Positions 1-7,433 of a stretch of DNA of 13,496 nt are shown here, one piece after another. Below the pieces are notes generated by a model. That model was given only the letters and a program-made list of their open reading frames with translations, was not told the DNA's origin and made no database searches. Positions within the stretch are counted from its first letter, which is position 1. The number at the start of each line of letters is the position of its first letter. A program made the translations under genes and the position numbers. Source of the DNA: QZKY01 sp964488675 (GTDB taxonomy: Bacteria; Pseudomonadota; Gammaproteobacteria; Burkholderiales; Burkholderiaceae_D); NCBI GenBank assembly GCA_964488675.1, contig CAZAWA010000060.1, forward strand, positions 1 to 13,496. Reading direction: 5' to 3'.

Positions 1-1349
<1,349 letters not shown>

Positions 1350-1408
1350 AAACTTAATGTAAACCCTTAAGAGGTGAGCTAAGCGCCAGTTCCATAAGCG
1401 GATTTTTC

Positions 1409-1443
1409 CTATCCACAAAAACTGTGGATAACTTTGTGGGTAA
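1409..1443. promoter_or_regulatory. Cluster of three DnaA-box-like 9-mers
   Basis: The DnaA-box consensus is TTATNCACA. Box 1 at 1409-1417 (plus strand) reads CTATCCACA, one mismatch. Box 2 at 1423-1431 (minus strand) reads TTATCCACA, a perfect match to the strongest box type. Box 3 at 1435-1443 (minus strand) reads TTACCCACA, one mismatch. Boxes 1 and 2 face each other and form a perfect 8-bp inverted repeat, TATCCACA / TGTGGATA, with a 5-base spacer. Three boxes in 35 bp is far denser than chance. Likely roles are DnaA control of priA, a DnaA-titration or reactivation locus, or part of a replication origin; the sequence alone does not decide. An unrelated regulator using the same inverted repeat is also possible. 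Confidence 0.65.
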
Positions 1444-1527
1444 GTGCCTATTGACATTCATCAAAGCGAGCATTGACGCGGGTTTCGACATTTTGCCTAT
1501 TCGTGGAGCAAACAAATAATCCTTAAA

Positions 1528-1540
1528 AATCAATGGGTTG
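1528..1540 (+). promoter_or_regulatory. Putative IHF binding site
   Basis: The 13 bases AATCAATGGGTTG match the IHF consensus WATCAANNNNTTR at every fixed position. The site lies in the AT-rich half of the hemE-priA gap, between the triple DnaA-box cluster and the distal DnaA box. IHF bends DNA and commonly works beside DnaA sites at origins and DnaA-regulatory loci. A single consensus match occurs by chance fairly often, so the support comes mainly from its position. Confidence 0.4.
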
Positions 1541-1597
1541 CAATGTTCGCATTTAAGGTGAAATAAAGCTGAAATATTTCGATGCTTAGAATATTTT

Positions 1598-1606
1598 TGT
1601 GTATAA
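1598..1606 (-). promoter_or_regulatory. Isolated DnaA box
   Basis: On the minus strand this reads TTATACACA, an exact match to TTATNCACA. It sits about 155 bp from the triple cluster, inside the most AT-rich part of the gap and about 55 bp past the hemE stop codon. A lone box is weak evidence; its presence in the same intergenic region as the cluster is what makes it worth listing. Confidence 0.45.
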
Positions 1607-1659
1607 ATACTCCAGAATTGGCCTGCGGCAAGCTAAAAAATATCATTTTCTCAATGTTA

Positions 1660-2736
1660 TTAGCGGAGTTTGCGGCTGTATTCATGCACGGTTTCAAGCA
1701 TTACGGAAACCGCATCCGGCGGTGTAAATTGCGAGATGCCATGCCCAAGATTGAAGATGTGGCCATAGCCCTCTTCCGGCTTCCCGAAGGATGCCAGCAC
1801 CTTGCGGGTTTCGGTGCGGATGGTGTCCGGATTGGCAAAAAGCACGGCCGGGTCGAGGTTGCCCTGCAGAGCCACTTTATGGCCGACGCGTTCGCGGGCG
1901 TGAGACAGATTCACCGCCCAGTCCACACCAAGCGCATCAGTTCCGCTGTCGGCGATTGCATCCAGCCACAGGCCGCCACCCCGGGTAAACAATATGGACG
2001 GGATGCGAATGCCATCCTTTTCGCGCTGAAGCTGCTGCAGGATTTTTTTAAGGTAGAACAGTGAAAACTGCTGGAACAGGCCATCCGCCAGTATCCCCCC
2101 CCAGGTGTCGAAAATCATCACCGCCTGTGCGCCAGCATCAATTTGCGCATTCAGGTAAGCGGCAACTGCCACAGTATTGGTCTCCAGGATATGGCGCATC
2201 AAATCCGGACGATCGTAGAGCATGGCCTTTGCAGTGTGAAAGTCGCCCGATCCCCCGCCCTCGACCATATAGCAGGCCAGTGTCCAGGGGCTGCCCGAGA
2301 AGCCGATCAAGGGTACGCTGCCGTTCAGTGCGATGCGGGTCTGCGTGACGGCATCGAATACATATTGCAAATCGCGCAAATCCGGTGCGCGCAAGGCCAG
2401 CACTGATTTTTCATCTCGCAGCGGACGCGAAAACTTTGGGCCGTCGCCGTCAATGAAGTGCAGGCCGAGTCCCATGGCGTCGGGAACGGTCAGGATGTCG
2501 GAAAACAGAATTGCGGCGTCAAGCGGATAGCGTCTCAGCGGCTGGAGCGCCACTTCGGTTGCCAGTTCCGGATTTTTGGCGATGCCAAGAAAGGAGCCGG
2601 CGCGTTTGCGGGTTGCGCGGTACTCGGGCAGATAGCGCCCTGCCTGCCGCATCAGCCAGACCGGCGTGTGCGGTGTCGGCTGGCGCAGCAATGCACGCAG
2701 CAGGGCGTCGTTGCGCAGCGGGGCAAACTGAGTCAT
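1660..2736 (-). CDS. hemE: Uroporphyrinogen decarboxylase HemE
   Basis: HemE removes the four acetate carboxyls of uroporphyrinogen III to give coproporphyrinogen III, a cytoplasmic, cofactor-free step of haem synthesis. The 358-residue length is normal for the family. Both family signatures are present: PVWLMRQAGRYLPEYR at residues 25-40, with Arg30 and Arg34 matching the substrate-binding arginines, and GFSGSPWTLACYMVEG at 145-160, with Tyr157. Asp80 in LFSDIL corresponds to the invariant catalytic aspartate, and the C-terminal LGHGI places the conserved histidine at ~332. The start is the ATG at 2734-2736, which gives the usual short N-terminus; no strong Shine-Dalgarno is seen. It lies 25 bp downstream of the DUF4404-type gene, so the two are probably co-transcribed. 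The gene is intact and ordinary. Confidence 0.98.
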   Translation of the reverse strand: MTQFAPLRNDALLRALLRQPTPHTPVWLMRQAGRYLPEYRATRKRAGSFLGIAKNPELATEVALQPLRRYPLDAAILFSDILTVPDAMGLGLHFIDGDGPKFSRPLRDEKSVLALRAPDLRDLQYVFDAVTQTRIALNGSVPLIGFSGSPWTLACYMVEGGGSGDFHTAKAMLYDRPDLMRHILETNTVAVAAYLNAQIDAGAQAVMIFDTWGGILADGLFQQFSLFYLKKILQQLQREKDGIRIPSILFTRGGGLWLDAIADSGTDALGVDWAVNLSHARERVGHKVALQGNLDPAVLFANPDTIRTETRKVLASFGKPEEGYGHIFNLGHGISQFTPPDAVSVMLETVHEYSRKLR

Positions 2737-2761
2737 GAGCGGTCAGGGCAGGCAGTGCGCA

Positions 2762-3031
2762 TCAAATGCCCATTTTCCCCAGCGTGTCGGCCAGTGTTCT
2801 GAGGGTCAGCTCAATGTTGGGGTGTTCCGCGGCGAGCCGGGCGGCGTAGGCTTGTGCCTGTTCCGACAAATCGGTCATTGCCTGCGGCTTTTCCTTTTCG
2901 CCGTCCAGAATGGCATGAATGTCACGGTCGAGAGCGCGAAGCAAGGCGATCATCTCCGGGTCAACCTGACTGGCTGAGGACAGATCGGCGTGCAGCGATT
3001 TGAGTGCGGTTTTAAGTTCGTTGGTGTTCAT
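2762..3031 (-). CDS. Small DUF4404-type protein of unknown function
   Basis: This 89-residue protein is probably cytoplasmic: no signal peptide or membrane segment is visible. It looks almost wholly helical and is rich in Leu, Ala, Asp and Glu. An N-terminal helix (LKTALKSLHADL, residues 6-17) is followed by an acidic helix carrying ALLRALDRDIHAIL (29-42). A long C-terminal helix carries EHPNIELTLRTLADTLGKMGI (69-89). The arrangement of small amphipathic helices with EHP..E..LR.L.D.L..MGI near the end fits my recollection of the DUF4404 family, found in many gammaproteobacteria and betaproteobacteria; a profile search would settle it. A GAAAG motif just upstream of the ATG could serve as ribosome-binding site. 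The gene sits between mltA (62 bp away) and hemE (25 bp away) on the same strand, so it is probably in one transcript with them. Function is unknown. Confidence 0.8.
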   Translation of the reverse strand: MNTNELKTALKSLHADLSSASQVDPEMIALLRALDRDIHAILDGEKEKPQAMTDLSEQAQAYAARLAAEHPNIELTLRTLADTLGKMGI

Positions 3032-3093
3032 GGTCTTTCAACGGTTCTGTTGGGGGGAGGGCGCTTCATCCGCAAGCATAGCGCAGTTGACGC

Positions 3094-4275
3094 CTAAAGG
3101 TCTTGGCTTCCGGTTCTGGGTACGAGAAGCCAGAGAGTAACGGGATGTTTCGTCTTGCCGGCGTTATCACGGGCATCATTGCCGAACCCCCAGAAATAAT
3201 CGATGCGGTTTGCTCCCTTGATGGCGCTGCCCGTATCCTGCGCGATGGTCAGGCGCTGCAGAGTCTTGTTTGTGCCGGGGTGAGCCGTCGCGATGAAAAC
3301 CGGTGTGCCTAGCGCAATATGGCTTGGATCGACGGCGACCGACCGCTCGGCGGTCAGGGGGACGCCAAGTGCGCCTTTCGGCCCGATGCCAGGGTGCGCG
3401 ATGGATTCTTCGCGGAAAAAGACATAACTGGGGTTTGCATTCAGCAATTCGCTCTGTCGTCCCGGGTTGGCGGCGAGCCATGCCTTGATGCCCTGCGCGG
3501 AGGCCTGATCAAGCGATATCTCGCTCATGTCGGCCAGGTAGCGGCCGATGGATTTGTAGGGATGCCCATTCTGATCGGCGTAGGCGACGCGAACGGTGGT
3601 GCCGCTGTCTGTCAGATGCACGCGGCCCGAGCCTTGTACATGCAGGAAAAAAGCCTCAACCGGATCGTCTACCCACATCAGTTCCTTGCCTTTGAGCAGG
3701 TTGAAAGACGCGATTTCGGCGCGGCTGGGGTAGGGTGTTACCGTCTTGCCGACCAGTCGGCCGCGCAGTCGCATTCCATTCAGTTCGGGATAAACGCCCG
3801 CCAGATCGACGGACAGCAAATCGTCCGGCTTGCGATGCAGCGGGGTCTGATAAGGGCCGCCGCGCTTGCGCGCGCCGCGCAGCAGCGGTTCGTAGTAGCC
3901 GGTCATCAGTCCGGTGCCAATCCCGTTCTGGCCGGATGCTAGTTGCGGCACGAAATGCAATTCGAAATAGGCGCGGATGGTCGCAGTATCCGTTGGATTG
4001 ACCGTGCGAGCCGCCGCGCAAGGCTGGCGCCATCCGGGATGGCCTGACAGGGTCTGGCAGGAGGCCAGAAAGGCCGGCCATGCTTCTTTCAGTTCATCTG
4101 TCTGCCAGCCTGGAATAGCGGCAAAGCGGGATTGCTGGAATGTTCCCGCCGGTTTGGGCTGTGTAACGGTGGATGGTGGCGTGACCGACGGCTTCCGGGA
4201 AGTCGTGCCGCAACCGCTCAGGGCGGCAACAAAAAACAGATACAAAAGGCTGACGACGACACGAGGGATCGGCAT
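3094..4275 (-). CDS. mltA: Membrane-bound lytic murein transglycosylase A (MltA) lipoprotein
   Basis: MltA cleaves the MurNAc-GlcNAc bond of peptidoglycan, leaving 1,6-anhydro-MurNAc ends, and works from the periplasmic face of the outer membrane. I chose the internal ATG at 4273-4275, giving 393 residues, because it opens directly onto a lipoprotein signal: basic start, hydrophobic stretch VVVSLLYLFFVAAL, lipobox L-S-G-C with Cys22 as lipidation site. A longer frame from a GTG at 4320 would put 15 extra residues before the signal and is unlikely. A Pro/Thr/Ser-rich linker follows, then the MltA domain including GTGLMTGYYEPLL and HVQGSGRV. The C-terminal 3D domain has VDPSHIALGTPVFI and the QDTGSAIKG...RIDYFWG signature, with conserved aspartates near 347 and 359. 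It diverges from rpe and leads the minus-strand set mltA-DUF4404-hemE. No ribosome-binding site stands out. Confidence 0.95.
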   Translation of the reverse strand: MPIPRVVVSLLYLFFVAALSGCGTTSRKPSVTPPSTVTQPKPAGTFQQSRFAAIPGWQTDELKEAWPAFLASCQTLSGHPGWRQPCAAARTVNPTDTATIRAYFELHFVPQLASGQNGIGTGLMTGYYEPLLRGARKRGGPYQTPLHRKPDDLLSVDLAGVYPELNGMRLRGRLVGKTVTPYPSRAEIASFNLLKGKELMWVDDPVEAFFLHVQGSGRVHLTDSGTTVRVAYADQNGHPYKSIGRYLADMSEISLDQASAQGIKAWLAANPGRQSELLNANPSYVFFREESIAHPGIGPKGALGVPLTAERSVAVDPSHIALGTPVFIATAHPGTNKTLQRLTIAQDTGSAIKGANRIDYFWGFGNDARDNAGKTKHPVTLWLLVPRTGSQDL

Positions 4276-4326
4276 GATAGGGCTGTCCGTGAAGGGTGGC
4301 TGGTGCAAAGCGCAAACCACGAAGTT

Positions 4327-4354
4327 TTGCGCCGACAGGCCGACAGTATAGAAT
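4327..4354 (+). promoter_or_regulatory. Candidate sigma-70 promoter for rpe-gph, overlapping -10-like sequence on both strands
   Basis: A TTGCGC (4327-4332) lies 16 bp before TAGAAT (4349-4354), inside TATAGAAT, and the predicted start would give a leader of about 20 bases before the rpe ATG. The same bases read on the minus strand contain TATTCT and TATACT, either of which could be a -10 element for the divergent mltA. The core is a short inverted repeat, GTAT-AGA-ATAC (4346-4356). The -35 is only a partial match, so this is a candidate from position and sequence alone. Confidence 0.35.
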
Positions 4355-4379
4355 ACAGCATTGTACTGAACAGACCTTT

Positions 4380-5057
4380 ATGACAACCTACCGCATAGCC
4401 CCCAGCATCCTGTCTGCCGACTTTGCCCGACTGGGCGAGGAGGTGAGAAATGTCGTCGCCGCCGGCGCCGACTTCATTCACTTCGATGTGATGGACAACC
4501 ACTACGTCCCCAACTTGACCATCGGGCCTCTGATATGTCAGGCGATTCGTCCGCTGGTGCAGGTGCCGATCGATGTCCACCTGATGGTCAAGCCGGTCGA
4601 TCGCATCATCCCGGACTTTGCCAAGGCAGGCGCCAATATCATCACCTTCCACCCGGAAGCGTCGGAACACATCGACCGCTCGCTGCAGCTGATGCGCGAT
4701 CAGGGCAGCAAGGCCGGACTGATATTCAATCCGGCAACACCACTGGACTATCTGAAGCATGTGATGGACAAGATTGACATCATCCTGATCATGTCGGTCA
4801 ATCCTGGATTTGGCGGCCAATCTTTCATCCCTCAGGCACTGAAAAAAATCGCCGAGGCAAGAAGGCTGATCGACGAATCGGGCCGTGACATTCTGCTGGA
4901 AGTTGATGGCGGCGTGAATGCGAACAACATTGCCGAGATTGCGAGTGCAGGCGCAGACACCTTCGTTGCCGGGTCGGCCATTTTCGGCAAGCCGGATTAC
5001 AAGGCCGTGATTGATGTAATGCGCAAGGAGCTGGGTTTGGTGGCCGCGAGAAAATGA
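4380..5057 (+). CDS. rpe: Ribulose-phosphate 3-epimerase
   Basis: Rpe interconverts D-ribulose 5-phosphate and D-xylulose 5-phosphate in the cytoplasmic pentose phosphate and, where present, Calvin pathways. From the ATG at 4380 the protein is 225 residues, the normal length, opening with the family-typical IAPSILSADFARL. The frame can be opened 28 codons further upstream, but that segment is basic, family-atypical and overlaps the promoter region, so I reject it. The TIM-barrel metal ligands are in place: His34 and Asp36 in HFDVMD, His67 in DVHLMV and Asp176 in EVDGGV; Asp36 and Asp176 also act as the acid/base pair. NPGFGGQSF (141-149) and the GSAIF phosphate-binding loop (198-202) are intact. 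It overlaps gph by 4 bases (ATGA), implying translational coupling. Confidence 0.98.
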   Translation: MTTYRIAPSILSADFARLGEEVRNVVAAGADFIHFDVMDNHYVPNLTIGPLICQAIRPLVQVPIDVHLMVKPVDRIIPDFAKAGANIITFHPEASEHIDRSLQLMRDQGSKAGLIFNPATPLDYLKHVMDKIDIILIMSVNPGFGGQSFIPQALKKIAEARRLIDESGRDILLEVDGGVNANNIAEIASAGADTFVAGSAIFGKPDYKAVIDVMRKELGLVAARK

Positions 5058-5743
5058 GCTCATCTCGGGTTGTAGCGTTCAGCGGCATCCGTGCCGCGAT
5101 CATTGATCTCGATGGCACAATGGTCGACACGGCGCTGGATTTCCATGCGGCGGTCAACCGGATGCGCAGCGATCTGTCTTTGGGGCCGCAGGAACTTGAT
5201 CTTGTCAGAAGTTTCGTCGGCAAGGGCTTTGCGCACCTGATTCGTCAATCCTTGAGCTTTAATTTTGGCACTGAGGAGGTGGATCGGATTTTTCCCGATG
5301 CGCGCGAGGCATTCCTGCGGCACTATGCCACCGTCAATGGCATGACAAGTGTGCTGTATCCTGGCGTGGCCGAGGGCTTGCAGGCCATGCGGGAGAAGGG
5401 GCTGCGGCTGGCCTGCGTGACCAACAAGCAGGCGCGGTTCGCCCTGCCGCTGCTGGAAAAAATGAAGGTGCATGACTTGTTCGATGCAATCTATCCTGGC
5501 GACGCCTTGCCCAGGATGAAGCCCGACCCGCTCCCCATGCTGACGGTCATGGATCGCTTCAATTTGCGGCCACCGGAAGTGGTCGCAATCGGCGATTCGA
5601 CCAATGATACGCTGGCAGCGCGCGCGGCAGGGTGCTGGGTTCTGACCGTGCCTTACGGCTACAACCACGGGCAGCCTGTACAGGAGGCGGATTCCGATGG
5701 TATAGTTTCATCGCTGCTGGAAGCGGCACGCCGTATTTCCTGA
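5054..5743 (+). CDS. gph: Phosphoglycolate phosphatase, HAD superfamily
   Basis: Gph dephosphorylates 2-phosphoglycolate, a by-product of DNA 3'-end repair and of Rubisco where present. The 229-residue protein has all HAD motifs: motif I D18-L-D20-G-T (nucleophile and general acid), motif II Thr123 in CVTNK, motif III Lys156 in MKPDP and motif IV GDSTND (180-185) with Asp181 and Asp185 as Mg ligands. The helical cap between motifs I and II fits subclass IA. The ATG overlaps the rpe stop (ATGA), and the rpe-gph-trpE order is a common proteobacterial arrangement, which supports Gph over other HAD phosphatases; exact substrate is inferred from context. The 3' end of the gene seems to contain the promoter for the trp leader. 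Confidence 0.92.
   Translation: MSSSRVVAFSGIRAAIIDLDGTMVDTALDFHAAVNRMRSDLSLGPQELDLVRSFVGKGFAHLIRQSLSFNFGTEEVDRIFPDAREAFLRHYATVNGMTSVLYPGVAEGLQAMREKGLRLACVTNKQARFALPLLEKMKVHDLFDAIYPGDALPRMKPDPLPMLTVMDRFNLRPPEVVAIGDSTNDTLAARAAGCWVLTVPYGYNHGQPVQEADSDGIVSSLLEAARRIS
5677..5706 (+). promoter_or_regulatory. Candidate trp leader promoter inside the 3' end of gph
   Basis: TGTACA (5677-5682, 4 of 6 bases matching TTGACA) lies 18 bp before TATAGT (5701-5706, 5 of 6 matching TATAAT). A start near 5713 would give a transcript entering the leader peptide about 50 bases later, a sensible layout for an attenuated operon. I see no terminator between gph and the leader, so read-through from rpe-gph is also possible. 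Confidence 0.35.
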
Positions 5744-5765
5744 CATCACAAGGTCATTGCACACA

Positions 5766-5852
5766 ATGTTTCTCGATAAAAAACGCATCGTTACCTGCAA
5801 GGACGGGCTTGAGGCCTGGCCCTGGCGACGCTGGCAATCCTGGGTGAACTGA
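5766..5852 (+). CDS. trpL: Trp leader peptide (28 residues, four Trp codons)
   Basis: This short frame between gph and trpE starts at ATG 5766 and stops at TGA 5850-5852. The first half is unremarkable (M-F-L-D-K-K-R-I-V-T...). The second half reads W-P-W-R-R-W-Q-S-W-V-N-stop, with Trp codons at 5817, 5823, 5832 and 5841. Four Trp in nine residues right before the stop, just upstream of trpE and of competing RNA hairpins, is the hallmark of a tryptophan attenuator: ribosome speed over these codons senses charged tRNA-Trp. The Shine-Dalgarno is weak (AAGG at 5750-5753, 12 bases from the ATG). An in-frame TTG at 5757, three codons upstream, is an alternative start. The peptide itself probably has no function after synthesis. 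Confidence 0.88.
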   Translation: MFLDKKRIVTCKDGLEAWPWRRWQSWVN

Positions 5853-5872
5853 CCCAATGATTGGCTGCCGGC
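5830..5872 (+). promoter_or_regulatory. Trp attenuator: predicted antiterminator hairpin
   Basis: GCTGGCA (5830-5836) can pair with TGCCGGC (5866-5872), with one G-U pair. Inside, ATC (5837-5839) pairs with GAT (5859-5861) and TGGGT (5841-5845) with ACCCA (5852-5856), closing a 6-base loop that holds most of the leader stop codon. The fold uses the last two Trp codons and sequesters 5866-5872, the 5' arm of the terminator hairpin. It could form while a ribosome waits at the first Trp codons, whereas a ribosome reaching the stop at 5850 would cover it. A TTTTT run (5873-5877) directly follows, so this stem might itself terminate; the hand-drawn pairing needs an RNA fold to rank the two. Confidence 0.55.
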
Positions 5873-5895
5873 TTTTTATGGTTGGCAAGTTTTTT
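5866..5895 (+). terminator. Trp attenuator: predicted Rho-independent terminator hairpin
   Basis: TGCCGGCT (5866-5873) pairs with GGTTGGCA (5880-5887) as an 8-bp stem, three of the pairs G-U, around a 6-base loop. AAG/AG and a run of six T (5890-5895) follow. It lies about 40 bp before the trpE ATG and shares its 5' arm with the antiterminator stem, so only one of the two can form. Expected behaviour: tryptophan plentiful, leader translated to the stop, terminator forms and trpE is not transcribed. The stem is only moderately strong. Confidence 0.6.
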
Positions 5896-5936
5896 AAGCA
5901 AGACGCCGCGTTTCCGATAGCGGCATGGAGAGAAAC

Positions 5937-7433
5937 ATGACGGAACTCGAATTCAAATCCCTGGCGTCGCAAGGCTACAACCGCATACCCCTGATCGCGG
6001 AAGCATTTGCCGACCTGGAAACCCCGCTCTCGCTGTACCTGAAGCTGGCGCAGCAAGGCAACAACGGGAAAAACTCCTTTCTGCTCGAATCGGTCGTCGG
6101 CGGCGAACGCTTCGGGCGGTATTCGTTCATTGGTTTGCCCGCATCTACGCTGCTGCGCTCAAACGGCATGCGGACCGAAGTTGTCAAAAATGATGTTGTA
6201 ATCGAAGTGGATGAGGGCAATCCGCTCGAATTCATACCGCGTTATCAGTCACGATTCAAGGTCGCCTTGCGCCCCGGATTGCCGCGCTTTTGCGGCGGGC
6301 TGGCCGGTTATTTCGGCTATGATGCGGTGCGCTATATCGAGCCCAAACTGGCTCAGTCGATGCAGGTCGACGATCTGGGTTTGCCCGACATCCAGCTGCT
6401 GCTGACCGAAGAGCTGGCGGTGATCGATAACCTGACAGGCCGGCTTTATCTGATTGTCTATGTCGATCCGGCGCAGCCCGAAGCCTTCTTCCGTGCGCGC
6501 CACCGGATCAAGGAATTGCGCGGCCTGTTGTCGCGGCCGTTCGTCGCGCCACCGGCGGGCGGCAGCGAGCGGACCGAAATCATCCGCGAAATCAGCAGGG
6601 AAAGATTTTTCCGTGCGGTGGAAAAGTGCAAGGAGTACATCGCGGCCGGGGACTGCATGCAGGTCGTGATCGGCCAGCGCCTGAAAAAGCCGTTCACCGA
6701 CTCGCCACTGTCCCTGTACCGCGCATTGCGCGCGCTCAACCCGTCGCCTTACATGTTCTTTTACGATTTTGGCGACATGCAAATCGTCGGTTCGTCGCCG
6801 GAAATTCTGGTGCGCCAGGAAAAGACGGACGATGGCCAGAAGGTGATCCTGAGACCAATTGCCGGCACCCGTCCACGCGGCTCAACGCCGGAAAGGGATG
6901 ATCAACTGGCGAAGGAATTGCTGGCCGACCCGAAAGAAATTGCCGAGCATGTGATGCTGATCGATCTGGCGCGCAACGATGTTGGCCGCATTGCGCAAAC
7001 CGGCAGCGTGCAAGTCACGGAAAGAATGATCATTGAAAAGTATTCGCATGTGCAGCACATCGTATCCAATGTCGAAGGCAAGCTGAAAGAGGGTCTGTCC
7101 AACATGGATGTGTTGCGCGCGACTTTCCCGGCAGGCACGCTGTCAGGCGCGCCCAAGGTGCGGGCGATGGAAATCATCGACGAACTGGAGCCGACCAAGC
7201 GCGGCGTGTACGGCGGCGCCTGCGGTTATCTGTCATTCGGTGGCGAGATGGATGTTGCGATCGCGATCCGCACCGGCGTGATCACGGGCGGCACGCTGTT
7301 CGTGCAGGCCGGGGCCGGCATCGTCGCCGATTCCATGCCCGAGTCCGAATGGCAGGAAACCGAAAACAAGGCTCGGGCTGTCATGCGCGCCGCCGAGCAG
7401 GTGCAGGATGGCCTCGACGGCGAAACCTACTGA
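5937..7433 (+). CDS. trpE: Anthranilate synthase component I (TrpE)
   Basis: TrpE makes anthranilate from chorismate, using ammonia from the TrpG glutaminase, as the first committed step of tryptophan synthesis. The start is ATG 5937, 498 residues, with GGAGAG at 5927-5932 just upstream; an ATG four codons earlier (5925) lies within that ribosome-binding site. The N-terminal domain has LLES (49-52), part of the tryptophan feedback-inhibition site. The chorismate-binding C-terminal domain has SSPEILVR (286-293), IAGTRPRG (308-315), EHVMLIDLARND (337-348), FPAGTLSGAPK (397-407) and GAGIVADS (459-466), all intact. Transcription is probably attenuated through the Trp-rich leader, so control acts on both RNA and enzyme. 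Unusually, the following gene is rsmB and not trpG, so the glutaminase partner must be encoded elsewhere. Confidence 0.98.
   Translation: MTELEFKSLASQGYNRIPLIAEAFADLETPLSLYLKLAQQGNNGKNSFLLESVVGGERFGRYSFIGLPASTLLRSNGMRTEVVKNDVVIEVDEGNPLEFIPRYQSRFKVALRPGLPRFCGGLAGYFGYDAVRYIEPKLAQSMQVDDLGLPDIQLLLTEELAVIDNLTGRLYLIVYVDPAQPEAFFRARHRIKELRGLLSRPFVAPPAGGSERTEIIREISRERFFRAVEKCKEYIAAGDCMQVVIGQRLKKPFTDSPLSLYRALRALNPSPYMFFYDFGDMQIVGSSPEILVRQEKTDDGQKVILRPIAGTRPRGSTPERDDQLAKELLADPKEIAEHVMLIDLARNDVGRIAQTGSVQVTERMIIEKYSHVQHIVSNVEGKLKEGLSNMDVLRATFPAGTLSGAPKVRAMEIIDELEPTKRGVYGGACGYLSFGGEMDVAIAIRTGVITGGTLFVQAGAGIVADSMPESEWQETENKARAVMRAAEQVQDGLDGETY

Larger units (their letters stand above)
1350..1659. other. 310-bp AT-rich intergenic region between hemE and priA
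   Basis: No gene is visible here. The stretch separates the hemE stop from the priA start, both on the minus strand, so it holds the priA 5' leader and any priA promoter. It is clearly AT-rich: 73 of the 100 bases 1511-1610 are A or T, unlike the GC-rich genes around it. It carries three DnaA-box-like 9-mers at 1409-1443, a fourth at 1598-1606 and an IHF-consensus match at 1528-1540. I found no convincing factor-independent terminator for hemE and no clear sigma-70 promoter for priA. Confidence 0.8.

Noticed and set aside
1350..1659. Calling the hemE-priA gap the chromosomal origin oriC
   Set aside because: Boxes, IHF site and AT-richness fit, but betaproteobacterial origins usually lie by dnaA, which is not in view; recorded as a DnaA-binding locus only.
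1582..2064. 160-codon plus-strand open frame over the hemE 3' half
   Set aside because: Mostly antisense to hemE, no family resemblance; its first part only extends into the AT-rich gap.
4218..5063. 281-codon open frame on the minus strand across rpe
   Set aside because: It lies antisense to an intact, motif-complete rpe and has no recognisable domain; long antisense frames are expected in GC-rich DNA.
5754..6056. 100-codon minus-strand frame over the trp leader
   Set aside because: The opposite strand carries the Trp-rich leader peptide, attenuator and trpE start, which explain the sequence better.
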